From an uncultured bacterium (GTDB taxonomy: Bacteria; Verrucomicrobiota; Lentisphaeria; Victivallales; UBA1829): 64,000 bases of DNA. The notes under the pieces are model-generated. The model had not been told where the DNA came from and ran no database searches. It saw only the letters and a list, made by a program, of their open reading frames with translations. This document shows positions 41,949 to 48,963 of this stretch, piece after piece. The first letter of the stretch is position 1; each line of letters opens with the position of its first letter. The position numbers and the translations under genes were made by a program. The stretch lies in contig CACYZF010000006.1 in NCBI GenBank assembly GCA_902778895.1, positions 81,142 to 145,141 on the forward strand, given 5' to 3'.

Positions 41949-42587
41949 ATGCCTGAAGAAAACCTGACAGCCGTCTTCGGCGGCACGTTCGATCCCGTTC
42001 ACACCGGGCACATCGGACTTGCGGATTATCTGCTGAAAACCGGCCGCGCAAGCCGCGTCGTCTTCCTGCCCGCCCCCCATCCGCCCCATAAGCCCGGACT
42101 GACGCCCGCGCCGTTCGCGGACCGCGCGGCGATGCTCCGCGCGGCAATCGCGGGACGCCCGGGGATGAGCGTGAGCGAGATCGAGGCGGAACGCCCGGGG
42201 CCGTCCTACACGGTCGACACGCTGGACGTTCTGAAGAAACGCCATCCGGCGGAGCGGTTCGTCTGGATGATCGGGTCGGATTCGCTGAACCAGCTGCATC
42301 TCTGGTACGAGGCGGAACGCCTGGTGCGCGAAAACCGGTTCCTGTCGTACCCGAGGCCGGGCGACGAGGCGGACCTCGACCTGCTGAAGTCGGTCTGGCC
42401 TCCCGAGCTTTTTGCGAAGCTCCGCGACGGCATCCTGACCGGGGCGCCGGAATTCGACACCAGCTCGACCGCGGTGCGGCAGCGCCTTTCCGAACAGGGC
42501 GCGGACGCGTGCCGGGACCTGCTGCCGGGACCTGTGCTGAACTACATCAAAGAACACAAACTCTATCCTCAAAGAAACGGAGAATAA
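41949..42587 (+). CDS. nadD: Nicotinate-nucleotide adenylyltransferase
   Basis: 212 residues. Converts nicotinate mononucleotide and ATP to deamido-NAD, the substrate of NadE encoded 9 kb away. GGTFDPVHTGHIGLADYL (about 11-28) carries the HxGH nucleotidyl-transfer motif, and SSTAVRQRL near the C-terminus is the second signature (SSTxIR). I use the ATG at 41949 because the family starts right before the GGTFDP strand; no strong Shine-Dalgarno supports either start. First gene of an operon with rsfS (4-bp gap), the usual nadD-rsfS pairing. Confidence 0.93.
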   Translation: MPEENLTAVFGGTFDPVHTGHIGLADYLLKTGRASRVVFLPAPHPPHKPGLTPAPFADRAAMLRAAIAGRPGMSVSEIEAERPGPSYTVDTLDVLKKRHPAERFVWMIGSDSLNQLHLWYEAERLVRENRFLSYPRPGDEADLDLLKSVWPPELFAKLRDGILTGAPEFDTSSTAVRQRLSEQGADACRDLLPGPVLNYIKEHKLYPQRNGE

Positions 42588-42591
42588 CCAC

Positions 42592-43062
42592 ATGAACGAT
42601 GAACAGGAAACTAAGAAACCGAGAATGAATTTCAAAGTGACGGACGTGATCGAACTGAGCGAAAAGGAAGCCTACGATCACAAGGCCGAACACATTCTCC
42701 GGCTTGATATGACTAAACAGGACGGCGCGATCGGCGACTACTATCTGATCTGCACCGGCCTCTCCGAACCGCACATCGGCGCCATCGCGGAACGCATCCA
42801 GCGTGCCGTGCGCGAAGAGTTCGGCATCCATCCGATCACAGTCGACGGCACGCCGCAGAGCCAGTGGATCATCGTGGACTACGGATTCCTGCTGATCCAC
42901 ATCATGACGAACGAGACGCGCGACCGTTACCAGCTGGAACAGCTCTGGGGCGACGTGCCGAGCTACGACGCCATGGCGAAACTTGACGCGGAACACGAGA
43001 AACTCGCCGCCGCCCGCCGGAAACAGGCCGAAAAGGGCATCGGCTCCGGAGCGGACGAATGA
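42592..43062 (+). CDS. rsfS: Ribosomal silencing factor RsfS
   Basis: 156 residues. Binds ribosomal protein L14 and blocks subunit joining when nutrients are short. Family core: AEHILRLDMT, DYYLICTGLSEPHIGAIAERI, GTPQSQWIIVDYGFLLIHIMTNETRDRYQLEQLWGD in pieces between residues about 30 and 125, with a basic C-terminal tail (ARRKQAEKG). The stop overlaps the next start by 4 bp (ATGA). Confidence 0.94.
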   Translation: MNDEQETKKPRMNFKVTDVIELSEKEAYDHKAEHILRLDMTKQDGAIGDYYLICTGLSEPHIGAIAERIQRAVREEFGIHPITVDGTPQSQWIIVDYGFLLIHIMTNETRDRYQLEQLWGDVPSYDAMAKLDAEHEKLAAARRKQAEKGIGSGADE

Positions 43063-43664
43063 CCGATCCCTTCCGCGACGGCGAGTACCGCGACGAATTC
43101 GAATGGGAGAAGGAGATTCGCAAGGACGACGACCGGGTGCACGATTACCTGGCCGAACTCCCGCGCTACATCGACCTCCCGGACGAGGATAAGGTCATCT
43201 CGAAGCGCATCCGCAGACGCGGATCCGGGTGGGATGACGATTTCGACGCGCCCCCGGACGACGATTACGACGACGATTACGACGACGTGCCGGAAGAGGA
43301 TTTCGTGCGGCACCGTGACGGAAGCGACGTGTACACGGCGGCGTCCAGGATGGCGATCGACCTGACCGAGTATTTCGCTGTGGAGAAAGACCAGGCCGCC
43401 GCACGCGCCATGATGCGGGCGCTGACGCTCCTCGGAAAACTGATGGCGCGGTCGCTGGACGTGCTGCGTCTGGAGGACGGCGAGCTCGTCACGTTCCGCA
43501 TCGCACTCACGAAGCGGTTTCTCGCCGACCTGAACGAGCTGATCGGCGAATACGAGAAATTCCCGGATGCGATCCGCGATACGTTTCTGAAGGACGCGTT
43601 CAAAATGCGCGACGAGGTGCTGGAGAAGATCCGGAAGTATCGCCGCGAACAGAAGCGGAGATAG
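43059..43664 (+). CDS. Hypothetical acidic protein downstream of rsfS
   Basis: 201 residues, not recognised. The N-terminal half is highly acidic and low-complexity (DDDFDAPPDDDYDDDYDD around residues 65-85). The C-terminal half (about 95-201) is helical and ends in a basic KIRKYRREQKRR. No signal or membrane segment. Translationally coupled to rsfS (ATGA overlap), so likely co-expressed with nadD-rsfS; the strongly charged halves suggest binding to RNA or a ribosome-associated partner, but this is only context. Confidence 0.75.
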   Translation: MTDPFRDGEYRDEFEWEKEIRKDDDRVHDYLAELPRYIDLPDEDKVISKRIRRRGSGWDDDFDAPPDDDYDDDYDDVPEEDFVRHRDGSDVYTAASRMAIDLTEYFAVEKDQAAARAMMRALTLLGKLMARSLDVLRLEDGELVTFRIALTKRFLADLNELIGEYEKFPDAIRDTFLKDAFKMRDEVLEKIRKYRREQKRR

Positions 43665-43761
43665 GGCCGATTCGGGTGTCTCCTCCGAAAAAATGCGGAA
43701 AAAATGCAGAATCTGCGGAACAAAACGGCAAACGGTTTGTCTGTAGAACATAAGGACAGCG

Positions 43762-44388
43762 ATGGAACAGGAACAAAAGACTCGTGAAGAGGCGCTCCTG
43801 AAGGCGTTCCGGAGCGGCGATACCGCCGCGTTCGACGGCCTGATCGAGATGTACTCCGCGAAGCTGTACAAAGTGGCCTATGCGCTGCTCGGGTCCCGTC
43901 AGGACGCCGAGGAGGTCGTTCAGGACACTTTCCTGCGGGCGTACCGCGCCCTGCAGGCGTTTCGTGGCGATTCGAGCCTTGAGACCTGGCTTCACCGTAT
44001 CACACTGAACCTGGCCCGGAACAAGTACCAGTGGAACCACCGGCGCGGAAGCGGTCTGAACGTAAGCCTGACCGCCGGCGACGGATCAGAGGGCGACTCC
44101 GGGACGGAAAACGAACAGGACGTGCCGGACCGCCGGATGGAACCGGACCTGGTCCTGGAACAGAACGAAATCGGAACGAACATCATGAAAGCATTGAGCA
44201 GACTGCCGGACAACCTCCGCGAGACCATGCTGCTGCGGCATGTCAACGATATGCCGTACGAGCAGATCGCGCAGAAACTGGACTGCAAGGTCGGTACCGT
44301 GAAGTCCCGGCTGTCCCGCGGCCGCGAAATGCTCCGCGATTACCTCGCCGCCGCCGGGATTCTCCCGTCCGCAGGCGGTGCACAATAG
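43762..44388 (+). CDS. RNA polymerase ECF sigma factor
   Basis: 208 residues, sigma70 family group 4. Region 2 lies at about 22-92 (FDGLIEMYSAKLYKVAYALLG, DAEEVVQDTFLRAYRALQAF, LETWLHRITLNLARNKYQW). After an acidic linker (about 100-128), region 4 lies at about 142-195 (LPDNLRETMLLRHVNDMPYEQIAQKL as the helix-turn-helix lead, then CKVGTVKSRLSRGREML). The start is ATG after AAGGA. Followed 37 bp later by a zinc-type anti-sigma gene; the pair is probably one operon. The target promoters cannot be told from this window. Confidence 0.93.
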   Translation: MEQEQKTREEALLKAFRSGDTAAFDGLIEMYSAKLYKVAYALLGSRQDAEEVVQDTFLRAYRALQAFRGDSSLETWLHRITLNLARNKYQWNHRRGSGLNVSLTAGDGSEGDSGTENEQDVPDRRMEPDLVLEQNEIGTNIMKALSRLPDNLRETMLLRHVNDMPYEQIAQKLDCKVGTVKSRLSRGREMLRDYLAAAGILPSAGGAQ

Positions 44389-44425
44389 CTTCATCAAACA
44401 CAACCCCTATTTTGAGGCGAAAAAC

Positions 44426-45322
44426 ATGAAAGACCAGGCGACTTCCCCCGGCTGCCCGGACTTGGAAACGATATCGGCGGTCTTCGACGGCGAACTCGAG
44501 CCGGGCGAAACCGTGCGTGCGCATCTCGGCTCGTGCCCGGACTGCGTGCGGCGTCTGGCGGATTACGAAACGATCCGCGGCATCCTGTCGCGTGCCGTTG
44601 CGTCCGAGCCGGATCCCGGGATGAATGCCCGGATCGCGGCGTATGTCCGTGCCGAATCCGCCGATTTTTCGTTCTCCGCTCCGCGGAAGCGCGATTTCTC
44701 CGATTCCCGTGCCGCCTGGATCTTCCGCATCGCCGCATTGTTCATTCTGGGCGGATTCTTTGTGTACCTTCTGACGGATCAGATGCACACGAACCGGGCG
44801 AGAGCTGGACGATTGCAGACTGCCGCGGTCGAAACGGCGCGTCCTTCTGTCCGTACTTTGCCTGCGATCGCCGCGGAACCCGGAGCAGGCGATTTCGTCC
44901 GGGCGAGGGTCGTTTCCAATTCGCCCGCCGGACGGAAGTATGCGATCGACATCGATCCCGCGTTGGTCCCCGCCGAATTCGGCGGTATTCCTGAGGACGA
45001 GCGTATTCCCGTTCCGTTCTTCTTCGGCGCGGACGACGGCGCGATGCGGCGGATTCCGCTGCACGGCGATCCCGCGTCGGACGCCATGCTGATCCTGGAG
45101 TCGATCCGGCGCGACCTGACCGCGCTTGACGTGCCGGGCGTCTCGGTCGATACGGAAAGCCGCGGAAACTCTCTTTTCACCACCATCCGTCTGGAATCCG
45201 CCGACATGTTCGATATGAGCGTGACGAAGACGGACGGTCTGTTCGAACTTTTCCTGATGCATGGGGAGGCCCCGTCCGACGAAGGCCCTGTTTTTCTTCG
45301 CTTTGAGTTCTTCTGCGAATGA
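44426..45322 (+). CDS. Membrane anti-sigma factor with zinc-finger motif
   Basis: 298 residues. The N-terminal anti-sigma domain (ZAS type) has H33-x3-C37-x2-C40 (AHLGSCPDC) after LETISAVFDGEL. A single membrane segment lies at about 97-117 (AAWIFRIAALFILGGFFVYLL), followed by a 180-residue extracytoplasmic part that may sense the signal. Start chosen at MKDQATS with GAGG just upstream; the longer frame would overlap the sigma gene. The downstream hairpin at about 45336-45363 and the next promoter at 45421 suggest the operon ends here. Confidence 0.88.
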   Translation: MKDQATSPGCPDLETISAVFDGELEPGETVRAHLGSCPDCVRRLADYETIRGILSRAVASEPDPGMNARIAAYVRAESADFSFSAPRKRDFSDSRAAWIFRIAALFILGGFFVYLLTDQMHTNRARAGRLQTAAVETARPSVRTLPAIAAEPGAGDFVRARVVSNSPAGRKYAIDIDPALVPAEFGGIPEDERIPVPFFFGADDGAMRRIPLHGDPASDAMLILESIRRDLTALDVPGVSVDTESRGNSLFTTIRLESADMFDMSVTKTDGLFELFLMHGEAPSDEGPVFLRFEFFCE

Positions 45323-45420
45323 TTTTTTCCGGAATTGTGGGGAAGGGGAACGCCGCCGCGGTCCCCCAAAAACGATTTTTTTAAAAAAACAATTTTTTTT
45401 ATAAAAACTCAAAAACACGC

Positions 45421-45448
45421 TTGAAAACAAGAAAAAGGACGCTATATT
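45421..45448 (+). promoter_or_regulatory. Promoter of the PEP-CTERM-like gene
   Basis: TTGAAA (45421-45426), 16-nt spacer, TATATT (45443-45448). The leader to the start codon is about 110 nt. It does not look like a divergent ECF promoter. Confidence 0.65.
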
Positions 45449-45564
45449 GCTATAGAGAGCTTTATTTTGAATAAATCCAGAATGCAGACTTTTTCAGTCT
45501 GTTCCGGAATGACAGGCCTTTATGGGACTCTGTTTTCCGGTCAACCCAATCAGGAGGAGAAACA

Positions 45565-46182
45565 ATGAAAAAAACACTTTTCACGACAGCCCTTGCCTGT
45601 GCGCTGACCATCTTCGGGTTTACCTCATTCGCACAGAATTCTGCCGTCACATTCAATGAAAGCGATAATACGTTCTCGTCCAAGGTGTCAAAAAACCTGA
45701 CCCTTCTTGTCGCGACCTCGTCCAATGTGAATCTGAGCCAAAACCTTTCCGCCGTGTCTTCCATGGAAAACAAGACGTTTGGTTACAAGAAGAACAATGG
45801 GCCGTTCGTGTCTCTGGCTCAGGCGATAAGCGAAGCACAGGTTGCAACGGTCGGGGATGCGAATGTCGCAACGATCAACCTCGGCGAGTTCAATGAAAAT
45901 GATACGATTCAGTTCGGTCTTAACGGCTCCGACAACGTATTCAAGCCTTATACTCCGTTCAAGATCGTGAGCGATCCTGGCTATTATGGCGGATATAACT
46001 CCGACAGCTTCTATCAGCTTGATTTTTCGGAAGATCCGTTTGACGGCATGGTCGAAATCTTTGTCGTCGGCGAGCCGCTGCCTGCTCCCGCCGTGACCCT
46101 GATCGTGGCGCTGGCCGCGGGTGCGCTGTTTCTTCTGTACAAAAACCGCAGACAGCGTTCCGTTCAGTTTGAACAGGCATGA
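45565..46182 (+). CDS. Exported protein with PEP-CTERM-like sorting tail
   Basis: 205 residues. Signal peptide MKKTLFTTALACALTIFGFTSFA (cleavage before QNS), a Ser/Asn-rich middle, then a tripartite C-terminus: PLPAPAVT (about 172-179), a hydrophobic LIVALAAGALFLLY, and a basic KNRRQRS. This is the layout of PEP-CTERM/exosortase substrates, with PLPAP in place of the usual PEP. Family knowledge links such tails to exosortase processing at the cell surface; no exosortase is in the window. AGGAGG precedes the ATG. The stop overlaps the following start by 4 bp. Confidence 0.75.
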   Translation: MKKTLFTTALACALTIFGFTSFAQNSAVTFNESDNTFSSKVSKNLTLLVATSSNVNLSQNLSAVSSMENKTFGYKKNNGPFVSLAQAISEAQVATVGDANVATINLGEFNENDTIQFGLNGSDNVFKPYTPFKIVSDPGYYGGYNSDSFYQLDFSEDPFDGMVEIFVVGEPLPAPAVTLIVALAAGALFLLYKNRRQRSVQFEQA

Positions 46183-48770
46183 CGGAAGAGAACGAACGGA
46201 CAGCCGGCGACGGAGCGAATAATCCGTCCGGAGCAGAAGAGTACCGGGACAAGAACCGGTACTCTGTCCGTTCTTCATCGGAAGACGCGTCTTCCGATGA
46301 CGGAAAAAAGGATGGGAGTGGTGAAATGAACACGGAGGAGGCGACGCCTGCATCCGGTGAACGTCACACACGCGAAGAGCTCGAAAGCAGATACCGGAAC
46401 GATCCGCGTTTTAACATGCTTTTCGCCTCTGAGGCCAAGAAAAGGAAAAAAAAGTCATCGCATTATGTCAAGGTCGGTGGTATCCGCCTGACACCGAAAC
46501 GCATTCTGATTCTCTGCGGATTTCTCCTTGTGTTCCTGATATGCATGTTCAGCAGTTTTTTCTATGCATTGAAGGACTTCGGTAAATACAGGTATTACAA
46601 CAGTGCCAGGGCTGCGTTTGCGGCGGGTGATTATGAAAAGGCAAAAGAGCTTTTCGTCAAGATTATCGGCGACGACCCGAACAAGGAAGACGCCATTAAG
46701 GCGATGGCGCAGATCTATCATCATTATGGCGATTGGGCAAACGAGTCTTTCTTTCGGCAGCGGCTGGTTCGCCTGAACCCCCTGAACAAAGATTATTACC
46801 ATGATTTTCTGGATGCGGCATTCCGGGCCAGAAATTTCGGAACCATTTATTCTGTTCTCAACCTGAAAATTATGGAGGATCCGGAATTGCCGCCGGAAGA
46901 GGGCGCCCTGTATCTGATTTCGGCGTTGCATTCCGAACATGTTTCAAATGGGAAAACCTTTTATGCCGATCGGATCAAGGTCAATCCGAAGTATTTTTCC
47001 GGTACGGAAATTGGCCGTTATGCGGAGCTCATGCTGAACGCTTCCGAAATCACACCTGAAAAGGCACGGAAGATCATCGCCTCGCTTCCGGATATCGAGG
47101 ATAAACAAATTCGTTTTGAAACGATCAACACATTGCTTTATGTCCTCGCGAAAAAAGGCGACCGGGAATCGGACGAACAGATGGAGAAACTGCTCCTCGA
47201 ATCCGTAGAACTGAACGAATTTGCCGGAGCGCCTATGCTGGCCGATTATTATTTCACCCATTACAGATTCAAAGACGTGCTCAAAGTCTGTGAGGAATTT
47301 CTCAAAACGAAAATGAATATCGTCATGCCGATTCTTTACGGAGAAAGCAGTCTTCTGAGCGGGCAACCGGAGTTGATTCCGCCCCTTGCCGAAAGAGTGC
47401 GGAATTTACGTGGACGCCAGTCGAAAATCATCGCTTCGTACCTGGATGCTCTGTATGCGTTCAGCGAAGGGGATGAGACGCGTCTCCGGGCTACGATGCT
47501 TGAAACCGGATCCACGATCGAGACGCAGGTTTCCTCGCTTATGAGGTTGCAGCTGGCGATCGCTTCCGATTCCCCGAAGGAGATCCTTCTGCTTCTTGAA
47601 AAAATCATAAGGAATCCGTTTTTGGATTTCCCCCAGCGGGCCAGAACCGTTGCTCTGGCGTATCTCCTGAAGCAGGCGGATTCGGATTTGGCCTCTGATC
47701 CTGACCGTTTGATTGTCTGCTCCGGTATCGCCCAGCTGATCCAGACCCCGGACGATGATGTCTCTTTCCTGAAACGCATCGTTCTGCTGGACAGGTTTAA
47801 GAGGGATCTCATGACGGAAGAAGAGCTTTTATCCGCGATGAAGACTTTTTCCGGCGATCCTGTTTTGCTGCGGATTGCTGCGGAATACTACCTGAAACGG
47901 GGACACGCGGGACGCGCAATGGATTATATCACAGAATATAATTCGCTGAAGGATGTTGAGGAGAATGATTCCATGATTATTCTCCATATTCTCGCGCTGG
48001 ACCAGCTTGAACGCAAGGACGAGGCGGAAACGGAATTCCGGGCTCTTGTAGAAAACCGCAGAAGCGGAGTACTGCTCAGTCTTTATTACGATTTCTGTGT
48101 TGAAAACAGGATGTTTGATTCCCTGAAGTCGCTTTCTTCCTGGATCGAGTCTCTGCCGAAGGATTCGACGAGCCGTGCCGCCCTGCCGTTCATCCGTGCG
48201 GAAATTCTCCTTTCCGAAGGGAAACGGGATCAGGCGTTCAGCCTGTTTGAAAAGAGCCCATCGGATGATCCTCAGTTGATCTTCCATGCGGCAATGCGTC
48301 TCGCCGAAGCCGGCCGGAACGATGCCGCACTTGCCCGCCTCCTTTCCATCCGGGATACCTATCCCGACAAGGCGCTGATCAATCTCAATCTCTCCGTGCT
48401 TCACAATAAGAAAGGCGATACGAAAAAAGCGATTGAATGTGCCCGTATCGCATGGGACGTGGACCAGAACGACCTTCAGGCTCGGTATATTTACGGCAAA
48501 CGCCTGTTCGAAGACGGACAGTACGCGGAGGTCATCTCCGTACTCAAACTCCCGCAATTCAAGGCGAGTTTCCCGGAAGAGATGCTCGATCTGTGGTCAA
48601 AAGCCATGCGTGAGCAGATCAAGGCCGATTTCGACGCCGGGCGCTACACGCCTGCCATGGAAGGCGCCAAACATCTCCTGATCTATTTCCCCGACGATGA
48701 GGTCGGCCAGGACTATGTTGAGATGATCCAGGCGATCCGCCGCCACGAGAAAGCCGGCGACGGGAGATAA
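46179..48770 (+). CDS. Membrane-anchored TPR protein
   Basis: 863 residues from the ATG that overlaps the previous stop; an ATG at 46326 (814 residues) has a better Shine-Dalgarno (GGGAG) and would leave two hairpins outside the gene. A polar N-terminus is followed by one membrane segment at about 109-131 (ILILCGFLLVFLICMFSSFFYAL), then a long helical exported part with TPR units (ARAAFAAGDYEKAKELFVKI at about 146-165; INLNLSVLHNKKGDTKKAIECA near 745; RYTPAMEGAKHLL near the end). No catalytic motif. Linkage to the PEP-CTERM-like gene suggests a role in surface protein assembly, but that is inference. Confidence 0.82.
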   Translation: MTEENERTAGDGANNPSGAEEYRDKNRYSVRSSSEDASSDDGKKDGSGEMNTEEATPASGERHTREELESRYRNDPRFNMLFASEAKKRKKKSSHYVKVGGIRLTPKRILILCGFLLVFLICMFSSFFYALKDFGKYRYYNSARAAFAAGDYEKAKELFVKIIGDDPNKEDAIKAMAQIYHHYGDWANESFFRQRLVRLNPLNKDYYHDFLDAAFRARNFGTIYSVLNLKIMEDPELPPEEGALYLISALHSEHVSNGKTFYADRIKVNPKYFSGTEIGRYAELMLNASEITPEKARKIIASLPDIEDKQIRFETINTLLYVLAKKGDRESDEQMEKLLLESVELNEFAGAPMLADYYFTHYRFKDVLKVCEEFLKTKMNIVMPILYGESSLLSGQPELIPPLAERVRNLRGRQSKIIASYLDALYAFSEGDETRLRATMLETGSTIETQVSSLMRLQLAIASDSPKEILLLLEKIIRNPFLDFPQRARTVALAYLLKQADSDLASDPDRLIVCSGIAQLIQTPDDDVSFLKRIVLLDRFKRDLMTEEELLSAMKTFSGDPVLLRIAAEYYLKRGHAGRAMDYITEYNSLKDVEENDSMIILHILALDQLERKDEAETEFRALVENRRSGVLLSLYYDFCVENRMFDSLKSLSSWIESLPKDSTSRAALPFIRAEILLSEGKRDQAFSLFEKSPSDDPQLIFHAAMRLAEAGRNDAALARLLSIRDTYPDKALINLNLSVLHNKKGDTKKAIECARIAWDVDQNDLQARYIYGKRLFEDGQYAEVISVLKLPQFKASFPEEMLDLWSKAMREQIKADFDAGRYTPAMEGAKHLLIYFPDDEVGQDYVEMIQAIRRHEKAGDGR
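46239..46300 (+). promoter_or_regulatory. Two adjacent perfect inverted repeats at the 5' end of the TPR gene
   Basis: Hairpin 1: GAGTACCGG-N8-CCGGTACTC (46239-46264). Hairpin 2: a perfect 26-bp palindrome centred on ACGCGT (46275-46300), followed by CGGAAAAAAGG. They could form an attenuator or operator in front of the alternative start at 46326, or be chance symmetry in a low-complexity N-terminus. Confidence 0.6.
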
Positions 48771-48889
48771 TCTCCGTTTTTCCGCTTCTTCGTTTCCCTG
48801 TTATGACTCTCCGGGAGGTGTTTCCTGCCTGGACATTCATGGATTTTGCCGGACTTTTTCGGAAACTTTGTTTTTTTAGAAAAATGAGG

Positions 48890-48918
48890 TTGACTTTCTT
48901 TATTTCCGGCGCTATAAT
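48890..48918 (+). promoter_or_regulatory. Promoter of the GH31 gene
   Basis: TTGACT (48890-48895), 17-nt spacer, TATAAT (48913-48918), 46 nt before the start codon. Confidence 0.8.
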
Positions 48919-48963
48919 AATGCATATTCCTTTTCATCCACCCCAACCGTCCGGAGCAGACGC

